Shown: one piece after another, positions 24,854 to 32,830 of the stretch | How positions within the stretch are numbered: position 1 is the first letter of the stretch | How the letters are laid out: every line of letters starts with the position of its first letter | DNA from: an uncultured Bacteroidales bacterium | Lineage (GTDB): Bacteria; Bacteroidota; Bacteroidia; Bacteroidales; Bacteroidaceae | NCBI GenBank assembly: GCA_902801485.1 | Contig: CADCIP010000016.1 | Location: forward strand, 1-64,000 | Direction of reading: 5' to 3' | DNA: 64,000 nt | Translations under genes and position numbers: made by a program | The notes under the pieces: generated by a model | What the model was told of the DNA's origin: nothing | The model's input: the letters and a program-made list of their open reading frames with translations, nothing else | The model's database searches: none

Positions 24854-25933
24854 TTACTTGCCTATAATAACACTTCCCTTCACAGTGTTGTCAGCACCAT
24901 ACCAGATGCCTTGCACCAAATGACCGTCTGACCATTCACCAATGATATAATCACCAGCCTCAGCCACACGCTTTCTGGGATCCTTACTGTCAATAACATG
25001 CGAAGAGGTAAATACCATACGACCATTCACATCGTTGGGCCAAGTACCTTTAAAAGTAGCATATCCAAGATTCTTGGAGCCAGATGCAGTTGGTTTTGGG
25101 GCAGGTGTTACAGCAGGTTTAGTTTCAGGAGTCTTCGTTTCAGTAGCTTTTTCGTCCAGCATCTCTGCAGGTCCTTCCACAATAACTTTCGCTGTGTCTG
25201 CTATACCTGTTCTATTGGATTTGGCAATAATAGAAACTTCCCCAACCTTGATTGCTTCAATTTTTCCTTTATGAATCACCTTTACTATAGACTCGTCACT
25301 TGAACTCCAGGTTATGGTCTCGTTTTGATTCTCTGGCGTACACTTTACTGTCAACTGTTGATGACCTCCGGGCCTGAGAATAATCGGTTCTTCCTGAATG
25401 TCAAGGGTCTCCATGTCAACATCTTCCATAACGACGGAAACCTCACAAATGGCACTTATTTCTATTTGATCTTTAGGGAACACCTTTACGGTTGCCTTAC
25501 CCTCTTTTTTTGCTAAAATAACACCATCACGAACAGTTGCCACGTTTTCTTCAGAGGATTGCCAGACAAGTTCCGGTTTCAGCTCTTTTGGATCAATGGT
25601 CACATTTATTCTTTCGGACTGTCCAGGCTTTAGAATAATGCTATCCTTATCAATTGTGAATGATTCAATCTTGGGTGTTCGATTACCAAAGATAAAAAAA
25701 CAAGCCACGGCAAGTAATGCTACAACACCAGCAATAATGCCGAAGAGTTTAGCCTTACCACCTTTCTTTGGAGGTGGACATTCGCGAAGCGGTTTACCAC
25801 ATTCTGGGTTCTGGCAAACGAATTCTTTACGTGCAGGGATTTCCTGTACCTCTTTTGACTTGCATTTCTCACAATTATCGTTCAGACAAAAACCATATCT
25901 GTAACGTACACGGTCTGTATTTCTTCCTGACAT
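24854..25933 (-). CDS. Cys-rich ribbon / membrane helix / BIG2 protein of the tubulin operon
   Basis: 359 aa. Six cysteines at residues 16, 21, 24, 40, 45 and 52 form a zinc-ribbon-like N-terminus (YGFCLNDNCEKCKSKE, FVCQNPECGKPL) with no signal peptide. One membrane helix follows at about 62-83 (KLFGIIAGVVALLAVACFFI), then two bacterial Ig-like (BIG2) domains (VWQSSEENVATVRDGVILAK and ITWSSSDESIVKVIHKGKIE). After a Thr/Pro linker comes a MORN-like C-terminus (ATFKGTWPNDVNGRMVF, IIGEWSDGHLVQGIWYG). The topology puts the ribbon in the cytoplasm and the Ig domains in the periplasm. It lies 34 nt downstream of the tubulin-like gene and is a plausible membrane adaptor for it. Confidence 0.82.
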   Translation of the reverse strand: MSGRNTDRVRYRYGFCLNDNCEKCKSKEVQEIPARKEFVCQNPECGKPLRECPPPKKGGKAKLFGIIAGVVALLAVACFFIFGNRTPKIESFTIDKDSIILKPGQSERINVTIDPKELKPELVWQSSEENVATVRDGVILAKKEGKATVKVFPKDQIEISAICEVSVVMEDVDMETLDIQEEPIILRPGGHQQLTVKCTPENQNETITWSSSDESIVKVIHKGKIEAIKVGEVSIIAKSNRTGIADTAKVIVEGPAEMLDEKATETKTPETKPAVTPAPKPTASGSKNLGYATFKGTWPNDVNGRMVFTSSHVIDSKDPRKRVAEAGDYIIGEWSDGHLVQGIWYGADNTVKGSVIIGK

Positions 25934-25967
25934 AATTATATTATATGTTTTTGTAACTAATTCTATT

Positions 25968-28900
25968 TTACATCATTGGTGGAGGTGTCGGGCCACCTGT
26001 TGGAGGCAATGGTGGCATCGCCGGGGCAGCTGGAGCAAATAATGCCTGTAATGCAGGAACTTGGTTTGCGGGAGCCCATGCAGGCATTCCATCCATCCAT
26101 ACCAGACTCTGAGGTGTTAACTGACCACCCTGAACCATCTGCTTACACATATCCATATTATAAGGGCCATATTGCTGTCCGGCGACTGCAATAAACAGTT
26201 TAATATCTGGCTGTGGAGCAACAGGTGGTGGTACTGGTGCAGCACCTGGCATTGGAGGAGGAACAGCAGGACCAGTTTGAGGCTGAGGTGTGGATAAAGT
26301 CTGGGCAGCAACCGCATCTCGTGCAGCCTTTACAGCTATTTCCTCTGCATTGTCAACAGCAAAGAGAGAAGGGAACTGTGAACCGTCGCCCTCGCTATGC
26401 AAAAGGATGGCATTACCGGCATCTGTTGCAGGATTACCTGTATGGAGGAACCTTTCATATTTCTCCTTGTATGGTTTCATCCAGTCAATGGCTCGAATGG
26501 GAAAGCAATATGCTACGGTAATGATTGACAACTCGTCCTTGCGAGGGCTCTTACGATTTACAACAATTGTTGTGCGTGCAGTACTCTGATTAAACGAATT
26601 CTTGAAAGCTTCCTCCAGTTTATCTGCAAAGCGCTTTAATCCTTCGTTATCATCCGGGGAAGGAATGGACACAAGGATAGTCTTCTTATTGATGCTGGCA
26701 GGATTAGTGGGACTGAGATTACCTTCATTATTGCGAAGGTGTAACTGAATCTGGTCGTTATTCAACTTCAGGAACACACCACTCTGATTAACAATCTTCG
26801 AAGCAAATGCTTTGATGTCATCATCAGTCTTTAATTTCTGCTGGAGTTGGGTAAGGATATTCAAGCCCAGAACCTTCTTGTCGCTCTCAGCCTTTTCATC
26901 ATGTTTGGTTTTTACTATTTGCGACAACTTGATATCAAACGCATCCTTGATGTCATCTACGCTGATATCATTAGCCAAGCGACCAAAATTAACAAAGTCA
27001 CCTGATGGCAATACGCTCTCACGAATCTGACGGGCAATATTTGGCATATCAACCTTATCTGCTTTCAGTTCAACCTCAAATTCGCTCATGGTTTCATCTT
27101 CGCTTACCTCGATGATGGCGCCCTTCATATCCTCAAGTCCCTTATTGACTTTACGCTGTGCAGTAACCAAACGTTCCGTTTCATCAATGGCATCATTGAT
27201 TTTCTGGCCAAAGGCTGAAATATCTGCATCCATCTTTCCCATTTCAATATAGACACGAGCTGCCAGTTTCTTTGCAAATTCCAGAGCGACCAACATGGTC
27301 TTTGAAGTATAATATTCCGTCAGAATCTCTTGGTGTTCTGCATAACGTTTTGCACCTATACCAACCATTCGCTGAAGGATACCCAAGCGACTCCATTCTG
27401 TAACATTATCGCTACGATCCATATCAACAGCATCATAGTTCTCTTTTTCCTCTTTCGATTTTGTTTCTAAGTCAGACCTAATCTCTGTTACCTTTTCAAG
27501 AAGCAATTTCGAGACCTTCTGTAGCTCGACAATTGAAACATCTCCAACTTTCCATTTTTCATAGAGTTCATTCTCTACAGTATGACGGATTTCCCTTGCA
27601 ATTTCAGGGATAGCTCTTTCCTTACCAGTGAAGAAAGTTTCAACCCCTTCTTCACGGAAATGGTTTGCATAGAACTCACCCATGATATTATCCAGCTCGT
27701 TAAGTGGGTTGCTTGCTTTCTTGGCTTCCTCGGCATAACCAATAGCCTTATCATGCCAATAATCATTGAAGCGTGGATAATCGGTATCTGACTCCAGCAC
27801 TTTTAGTTCATAAGTAAGATGCTGATCGTCCAACATCCATCTCTGAAGATTATCGCTGTTCAGATAATCCTTGCGATAGTCCTTATTTCGCTCTTCATTG
27901 ACAAAGCCCTGATTCTCTCGCCAGTTATTATACTTGAACTGATAGAGAACACTTTCGCCTACCGTATAAGTAATGTGCTTTAAGACACGAAGTTCGGGGT
28001 ACATGACTCGTTTAATGCCAAAAGAGTTAACCTTCTTTGTACGAGCTACTGGAATACGACCATCAGGGCCAGGATTGGCTATCTCGTCATACTCTAAAGC
28101 AAAGTCGTCCATATTCTCAAAATTGTAGGCCCGGATGATATCACTGTTTACCTGATCGTTCTCGTTAATAAAGAATATACGGGCAAAGATATAGTCACTA
28201 ACAATCTTTGGCAGTTCCTGCAATGAATTAATGGTTAGTCCGTTTTCGTTTACATTACTATAGATTGTCAGACCATCAGCCACACCTTTTACCCTATCAT
28301 TATATAGGCGAGCTTCACCTCCACCAGTAACATCCTGAGGGAACCATCTGCCTGCCTGCAATGCATTTAGCTCATTTATGGCTGCATATCCATTCTGATA
28401 ATAACGCCCCTGATCCATGTCGCTCTTTGGAAGATTCATTTCTGGAATCATGGCATAAACAGAAATTTTTGCATCGGGAAATGCTTTGCGACTCTGAACA
28501 ATGACATCTATAATGGAACCTGAACCAGTTCCTCCACAAAGCCCTGCAAAGATATGAATATTGGTGTTGTTGGCATCACCTGATACCTTCTCGCAACGAG
28601 CATATGCATCGCGAAGACTGTTTACATAGCCTACAGCATTAGCAGCAAATAGCAAACGTCCGGCACGACGCTTTTGTCCTGCAGCTTGTCCAAGAGAGCC
28701 AATAGCCGATTTGACGGCTGCCACATTACTGACGACACCTTTTACCGACGGATAATTGCCGATATGATCCAGAATATGCTCAACATCAACTGCTTTAATA
28801 TTCAGAAATTCATTTCTTGTAAAAGAAGCATCCTGACCCATAACCCTGAAATCAGGGCGTGCTTTTCCGTCCTGCGGCATCATCTCTTCTGTGGAATCAA

Positions 28901-29051
28901 CATAGAGAAGGGCTACAGGAAGTTTTTTCCGAATTTCATCATCGTGAAACTCCTCAAACATTCTCATCTTGAAGGCACGAAGGATTTTACCTCCAGTACC
29001 TCCTAAGCCAACCAAAATGTGGTTGCTGCTGCAAAAACTTGTTGTACTCAT
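25968..29051 (-). CDS. Tubulin/FtsZ-like GTPase (Tubulin_2 type) with C-terminal GYF_2 domain
   Basis: 1027 aa. A glycine-rich Rossmann start (HILVGLGGTGGKILRAF, residues 11-27) and the tubulin signature loop GGTGSGS at 173-179 (GLCGGTGSGSIIDVIVQ) identify a tubulin-superfamily GTPase of the large tubulin-like (PF13809) kind. The family is related to the FtsZ-like groups proposed to act in membrane remodelling. A long helical middle region (about 450-720, rich in coiled coil) follows. After a Pro-rich linker lies a GYF_2 domain near 950-1005 (YGPYNMDMCKQMVQGGQLTP, LVWMDGMPAWAPA), then a Pro tail. GYF_2 domains bind Pro-rich or other peptides. No signal peptide, so cytoplasmic. It is the second gene of the operon. 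Confidence 0.88.
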   Translation of the reverse strand: MSTTSFCSSNHILVGLGGTGGKILRAFKMRMFEEFHDDEIRKKLPVALLYVDSTEEMMPQDGKARPDFRVMGQDASFTRNEFLNIKAVDVEHILDHIGNYPSVKGVVSNVAAVKSAIGSLGQAAGQKRRAGRLLFAANAVGYVNSLRDAYARCEKVSGDANNTNIHIFAGLCGGTGSGSIIDVIVQSRKAFPDAKISVYAMIPEMNLPKSDMDQGRYYQNGYAAINELNALQAGRWFPQDVTGGGEARLYNDRVKGVADGLTIYSNVNENGLTINSLQELPKIVSDYIFARIFFINENDQVNSDIIRAYNFENMDDFALEYDEIANPGPDGRIPVARTKKVNSFGIKRVMYPELRVLKHITYTVGESVLYQFKYNNWRENQGFVNEERNKDYRKDYLNSDNLQRWMLDDQHLTYELKVLESDTDYPRFNDYWHDKAIGYAEEAKKASNPLNELDNIMGEFYANHFREEGVETFFTGKERAIPEIAREIRHTVENELYEKWKVGDVSIVELQKVSKLLLEKVTEIRSDLETKSKEEKENYDAVDMDRSDNVTEWSRLGILQRMVGIGAKRYAEHQEILTEYYTSKTMLVALEFAKKLAARVYIEMGKMDADISAFGQKINDAIDETERLVTAQRKVNKGLEDMKGAIIEVSEDETMSEFEVELKADKVDMPNIARQIRESVLPSGDFVNFGRLANDISVDDIKDAFDIKLSQIVKTKHDEKAESDKKVLGLNILTQLQQKLKTDDDIKAFASKIVNQSGVFLKLNNDQIQLHLRNNEGNLSPTNPASINKKTILVSIPSPDDNEGLKRFADKLEEAFKNSFNQSTARTTIVVNRKSPRKDELSIITVAYCFPIRAIDWMKPYKEKYERFLHTGNPATDAGNAILLHSEGDGSQFPSLFAVDNAEEIAVKAARDAVAAQTLSTPQPQTGPAVPPPMPGAAPVPPPVAPQPDIKLFIAVAGQQYGPYNMDMCKQMVQGGQLTPQSLVWMDGMPAWAPANQVPALQALFAPAAPAMPPLPPTGGPTPPPMM

Positions 29052-29071
29052 ATTATTATTTAATTTGTATA

Positions 29072-29674
29072 TTATCTTCTTGGTCTTCTACTTACCCTAC
29101 GGCGTTCTGTTTGTATGCGCTGCCTTTGAATACGTTCACTTCTACGTAGTGGAGTATAGTGTCTTGACAATGATTTAATAACGCATACAGATCCAACTAT
29201 CACAAATCCTAAGCACCATAGTAAACGACGGAAAATATAATAGCGCATAAATGAGCGCAGTTCATCAGCCATTGCATGAGGAAGTTCCATGGCAGTAAAG
29301 CCAGAAAACTCGCCGCCACTTATGTAATATTCCAAGATAGGAAACTCATTTATGATGTCCTTAATTATTTCATCAGACTTCTTTACCGACACTTCATCTG
29401 ATGCATCATAAACACTATTCACAATATTGGTAATCTCCGTTTCGTAATAATCTGTGGTATCGATAATCTTGAGGGAGCCGACAATCAAGATACACTGGAA
29501 AGAAAGAAACAGAAAAAGAATAGCACCAATCAAATAGCTGACAGGAGAGAATGTGGCATCTTTATACCATCCTTTAATCAGGAAAACAAATAGAGCCATA
29601 CAAGCAACTGAAATCAGTATGCCCCATATCACGCTACTAAAAGAATACCTTAAGATGTCAAATAGTGCCCACAT
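29072..29674 (-). CDS. Small integral membrane protein heading the tubulin operon
   Basis: 200 aa with about three membrane helices, near residues 15-34 (VIWGILISVACMALFVFLI), 47-67 (YLIGAILFLFLSFQCILIV) and 150-168 (LLWCLGFVIVGSVCVI). The soluble loop at 70-145 is acidic. The last 30 residues are strongly basic (RRSERIQRQRIQTERRRVSR) and should lie in the cytoplasm, where they could contact the tubulin-like protein or lipid headgroups. It ends 20 nt upstream of the tubulin gene. I recognise no family. Confidence 0.75.
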   Translation of the reverse strand: MWALFDILRYSFSSVIWGILISVACMALFVFLIKGWYKDATFSPVSYLIGAILFLFLSFQCILIVGSLKIIDTTDYYETEITNIVNSVYDASDEVSVKKSDEIIKDIINEFPILEYYISGGEFSGFTAMELPHAMADELRSFMRYYIFRRLLWCLGFVIVGSVCVIKSLSRHYTPLRRSERIQRQRIQTERRRVSRRPRR

Positions 29675-29746
29675 TGCACATTAGCAAATAAATCGCCTAT
29701 AGCATCCCAAATTCGGCGGTTAATAATCATGGTAAGTTTAAGGAAA

Positions 29747-30080
29747 CAAAAAAGGCATGGGAGTTACTACTTCTGCCCATCCCTAGCTTCAGGCTCTCGC
29801 ATTGCCCCTTCCCAAGGATAAGCAACGCAGCCAGCCCACGCCAAGTGATTATATTTACAGCCTAATGCTACACATTATTAATAGCATCACTGGGATATAA
29901 TCTACCCACGCAGACGCTTACCGTTGCATTTATCTCTGCGGGAAGAATCAAACTTGCGAGATTTGAAGCCACAGAATGATAACGTCCGTAAACGCCTTTT
30001 CGAGACCAGCCCTACAAATGGCTTGGTGGTCTCTGTTCCAATAAGATTTTGACCTTACCCGCCCTTATAGGCTGGCTTAG
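29747..30080 (-). ncRNA. Candidate structured RNA gene, about 330 nt
   Basis: Read on the minus strand, an 8-bp stem, AGCCAGCC (30077-30070) with GGCTGGCT (29836-29829), closes a domain of about 250 nt. Inside are three further helices: GAGACCA/TGGTCTC (30033-30027 with 30008-30002), CGCAGA/TCTGCG (29940-29935 with 29914-29909), and GATTATAT/ATATAATC (29902-29895 with 29054-style partner at 29054 not applicable; partner is 29854-29847) capped by ATGCTA/TAGCAT. After the closing stem comes GCGTTGC/GCAATGC, then a terminator. A perfect promoter lies upstream and no reading frame spans the region. It is not rnpB or tmRNA by their conserved cores. It may act alone or as a leader of the tubulin operon, whose first ATG is about 75 nt past the terminator. 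Confidence 0.68.
29748..29783 (-). terminator. Terminator of the structured RNA
   Basis: On the minus strand GGGATGGG and CCCATGCC pair with one central mismatch around an 11-15 nt loop, followed by TTTTTTG. It ends the structured RNA about 75 nt before the first gene of the tubulin operon and could work as an attenuator. Confidence 0.6.
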
Positions 30081-30086
30081 TCGTTG

Positions 30087-30117
30087 CAAAAATAACGATT
30101 TCCCTAATATGTACAAA
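30087..30117 (-). promoter_or_regulatory. Canonical Bacteroidota promoter of the structured RNA
   Basis: On the minus strand TTTG (30117-30114), a 19-nt spacer and TATTTTTG (30094-30087) match TTTG-N19-21-TAnnTTTG exactly. The predicted start is near 30080, three to ten nucleotides before the closing stem of the RNA. Confidence 0.75.
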
Positions 30118-30181
30118 GAAAAACACAGAATATTTCTGCACGGGCCACAAAAAATAGGTTTATCGTCAGATATGTATAAAT

Positions 30182-30207
30182 AAAAAACAGCACCTTGTGG
30201 GGTGCTG
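30182..30207 (-). terminator. Intrinsic terminator after the degenerate small gene
   Basis: CAGCACC (30088-style offset: 30188-30194) and GGTGCTG (30201-30207) form a 7-bp stem with a 6-nt loop, followed on the minus strand by TTTTTTAT. It ends minus-strand transcripts coming from 30300-30628. Confidence 0.7.
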
Positions 30208-30299
30208 GCTACATATTATAATCTATCTTGGATGCTATTGTGTGAATTTCACTATACAATCAATACAAATTGGTTTTCTTGTGACAACATCGATAAAAA

Positions 30300-30628
30300 C
30301 TATACCTTGGCTTCAGCTCCTTGGGCAATCATTGGTCCAAATTCAGCATTAAGAATTTGCTCAGAATCCTCCTCCCAAAGATTTGCGGCCTTAGCCCATT
30401 GTTCAATTAATTGTTCTTGTCGCTCGTCTATTTCCCAGTTGTTTGGGCAGCTTCCTTTGCTGCTTTCAGCATTGCAACTTGTTGTAAGGCTTGCTGTCGC
30501 GTTGCATGCGATGATGGACGCGCCCCAATAAGAGGCGCGCCTCCCTTGCAGAGTCCTGCATGCTCTGATAGATTGAATCGAGGAAAATCTTCTGTTCCAT
30601 TTTGTATCTTTTTAACGTAGTTATCCAT
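30300..30628 (-). pseudogene. Degenerate small gene, frameshifted
   Basis: From ATG 30628 the minus strand encodes MDNYVKKIQNGTEDFPRFNL and later RQQALQQVAMLKAAKEAAQT, then stops at 30428. A shift of frame near 30440 would continue with IDERQEQLIEQWAKAANLWE and DSEQILNAEFGPMIAQGAEA to a stop at 30300. Both halves look coding, so an original gene of about 110 codons with a frameshift is likely. Its family is unknown. It sits beside an IS relic. Confidence 0.4.
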
Positions 30629-30629
30629 T

Positions 30630-30911
30630 AGTGTCCCGTTAAAATTGGGACGAGTTAATTATTAATCAAACAACCCCGGAATAAGGGGACCTGATAGCTC
30701 TTTGACATCATTGGAATAAGTCTTTTCGAATAGTTCTCTGAGCAGTGTTTTGTCCGTGAGTGACATGCTGAGGATCTGCAAGACCTCATAGGTCGAGCGC
30801 TTTAACTCCATGTCATGCCGGACAATCGCCACAAGGCTGTAGGCGGTAATTGCTGCAGAGATCTGTATTCTGACAGCGTTCTCAGTAGTGCCCCAGAACT
30901 TCTTGATTTTG
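30630..30911 (-). mobile_element. IS4-family relic: transposase 3' end and IS end
   Basis: From about 30911 to the stop at 30662 the minus strand encodes KIKKFWGTTENAVRIQISAA, ITAYSLVAIVRHDMELKRST and YEVLQILSMSLTDKTLLREL. This is the typical C-terminus of Bacteroidota IS4-family transposases. The stop is followed by an A/T-rich end with the palindrome GTCCCGTTAAAATTGGGAC (30632-30651), also seen at 14937. The 5' part of the transposase is absent, so the element is dead. Confidence 0.72.
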
Positions 30912-30975
30912 AGGTGTTGTTAACAAAATGGACGCTTTTTTTCTGGCTTTCCGTCAATATTCAAAATATTATTTA

Positions 30976-30983
30976 TAACTTTG
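30976..30983 (+). promoter_or_regulatory. -7 box of the DUF4143 ATPase gene
   Basis: TAACTTTG matches TAnnTTTG and lies 31 nt upstream of the ATG at 31015. The -33 region has TTTC rather than TTTG. Confidence 0.55.
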
Positions 30984-31014
30984 CGTCATAAATTCAAAAT
31001 GGCAGTTTGAAGAT

Positions 31015-32289
31015 ATGATTAACAAAGTTGTATTGAAACAGATTCTGGCATCCAATCAAAAGGATGTAGAACAGTATCAGATTGTGCCTCGTGAGCTACC
31101 TTCCGACGAGTTTGAACGTCGCGTGTTCATTGGCGTTCGTCGTGCAGGCAAGACATTCATGCTCTATCAGAAGATGCAGCAGATGTTGGCAGAAGGTCAT
31201 AGTTGGACTGATATGCTTTATCTTAACTTCGAGGATGACCGTTTGGCAGACTTCAAGGCAGAGGATTTTGAACTAATATTGGAATGCCATGCTGAAATGT
31301 ACGATAAGCGTCCAATGCTGTTTCTCGACGAGGTACAGAATATCGATGGGTGGGAGAAGTATGCCCGCCGTCTGGCAGATGCTAAATACAAGGTCTGGAT
31401 TACTGGCAGCAACGCTAAGATGCTTTCATCAGAGATTATGACTACCCTTGGTGGCCGTTATCTATCTACCGAGGTCTACCCCTATAGTTTTCAGGAATTT
31501 CTCAAGATTAAAGGAGTACCCTATGACGAGAATACTCTGCTAGCCACTGAGTCACGTGCCAAAATGCTACGTGCTTGGAACGAGTATTTCGAATGGGGAG
31601 GCCTGCCAGAGTCTGTTTCTTTGAGTGTCAAGCGTGATTATCTGACTAGTACCCTACAGAAAATTTATCTTGGTGACATCGTTAACCGCAACAAGATTTC
31701 AAACGCCAATCTTCTGCGACTACTCCTCAAAAAGATTGCGGAGAGCGTCAAACAACCTATATCCTACAATCGCCTTTCTAACGTTCTGTCCTCAGTAAGC
31801 GGTAAGATTACCATGCCTACCGTGAGCAAATACATTGAATATAGTGAATCGGCCTGGCTCTTGCTGCGTCTGCGAAATATCTCTGCAGCCTTTGCAGATA
31901 AGGAATCGCTATGTAAATACTACTTTATCGATAACGGCGTACTCCACCTCTTCCTACTGGATAGCGACACTGCACTTCTTGAGAACCTGACTGCCTTGAC
32001 CTTGTTCTGTAAGTATGGACATGATAAGGACAACGAACGTGTGTTTTTCTATAATGACAAGGTCGAAGTGGACTTCTATATCCCAGAAGAGAAGTTGGCA
32101 ATTCAGGCATCGTACAGCCTGTCAGGGGCCGATTCAACTTATGACCGCGAGGTAGATGCTTTAAAGAAGGTTCCCAATGTGCTCGAATGTAATCGCCGCG
32201 TCATCCTCACCTACGATGAGTCTGACACTATTACCGACGAGTATGGCACCATCGAAGTGATGCCACTGTGGAAGTGGATTCTAGAATAA
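31015..32289 (+). CDS. AAA_14/DUF4143 ATPase
   Basis: 424 aa. A Walker A motif, GVRRAGKTFML, lies near residues 40-50, and a Walker B motif, RPMLFLDEVQNIDGW, near 99-113. A sensor segment (VWITGSNAKMLSSEI) follows, then the C-terminal DUF4143 region with a nuclease-like fold (YYFIDNGVLHLFLL, VFFYNDKVEVDFYIPEEKLA). Proteins of this family are abundant single genes in Bacteroidota and have been linked to mobile or toxin-like roles without firm proof. It has its own promoter and lies alone between an IS relic and a repeat cluster. Confidence 0.88.
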   Translation: MINKVVLKQILASNQKDVEQYQIVPRELPSDEFERRVFIGVRRAGKTFMLYQKMQQMLAEGHSWTDMLYLNFEDDRLADFKAEDFELILECHAEMYDKRPMLFLDEVQNIDGWEKYARRLADAKYKVWITGSNAKMLSSEIMTTLGGRYLSTEVYPYSFQEFLKIKGVPYDENTLLATESRAKMLRAWNEYFEWGGLPESVSLSVKRDYLTSTLQKIYLGDIVNRNKISNANLLRLLLKKIAESVKQPISYNRLSNVLSSVSGKITMPTVSKYIEYSESAWLLLRLRNISAAFADKESLCKYYFIDNGVLHLFLLDSDTALLENLTALTLFCKYGHDKDNERVFFYNDKVEVDFYIPEEKLAIQASYSLSGADSTYDREVDALKKVPNVLECNRRVILTYDESDTITDEYGTIEVMPLWKWILE

Positions 32290-32463
32290 ACCATGCCTGC
32301 CACTCATCCAACGATGCGGTTCTGGTGAACCTATTATATCAGTTTTTCTTCGCCAATTTTTAGAGAAAAGCGGAGACTTTGAGATTGGTGTGACTTAGTC
32401 TTTTGGCGTACGTACTTCCAAAAATGATGAGCTACCGATGTGGTAAAGTTTAAAGTTTAAGGT

Positions 32464-32777
32464 CGCTGCTCTTTCGGTTCGGAAAAGAAAAGAAAAACGG
32501 CTTTTCTTTTGCTTTTCTCTATTCGTAACTCTGAACTTCGTTCTAACTTACTTTCGCTGACTTCGTCGACCTCAAACGCGACTCGGCCAAATGAAAGTAG
32601 GCTTTCTATGGCCCTCGCTGCTCTTTCGGTTCGGAAAAGAAAAGAAAAAAAACGGCTTTTCTTTTGCTTTTCTCTCGCTTATTCGTAACTCTGAACTTCG
32701 TTCTAACTTACTTTCGCTCGGAAAAGAAAAGAAAAACGGCTTTTCTTTTGCTTTTCTCTCGCTTATTCGTAACTTTG
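32464..32777. repeat. Triplicated hairpin-forming repeat ahead of the GH92 gene
   Basis: Three copies start near 32464, 32616 and 32719. The core is GGAAAAGAAAAGAAAAACGG then CTTTTCTTTTGCTTTTCTC, a long imperfect hairpin, followed by TTATTCGTAACTCTG and TTCTAACTTACTTTCGCT. Copy 3 is cut short and carries TAACTTTG instead of TAACTCTG, which is a -7 box. Pieces of the same family occur in reverse at 10761-10825. The rest of the gap (32290-32463) shows only a short taaagttt repeat. Confidence 0.75.
32770..32777 (+). promoter_or_regulatory. -7 box of the mannosidase operon, inside a repeat copy
   Basis: TAACTTTG matches TAnnTTTG and lies 53 nt upstream of the GH92 ATG at 32831. It is the last repeat copy's version of a site that reads TAACTCTG in copies 1 and 2. 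Confidence 0.5.
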
Positions 32778-32830
32778 TGCCAACTTTGTGCCAAATATTA
32801 TTAATTTCAATAGAAAAAATACAAAATTCA

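Noticed and set aside
29747-30080. RNase P RNA or tmRNA
   Set aside because: The conserved GAGGAAAGTCC core of rnpB and the GGGGCTG/CCA ends of tmRNA are absent.
11154-32289. Anti-phage defence island based on two ATPases
   Set aside because: The two ATPases are 19 kb apart, of different families, each alone, and no nuclease, reverse transcriptase or toxin partner lies beside them.
32591-32830. Upstream in-frame extension of GH92
   Set aside because: It translates the hairpin repeats (FGKEKKNGFSFAFLSLIRN twice) and lies upstream of the -7 box; the signal peptide starts at 32831.
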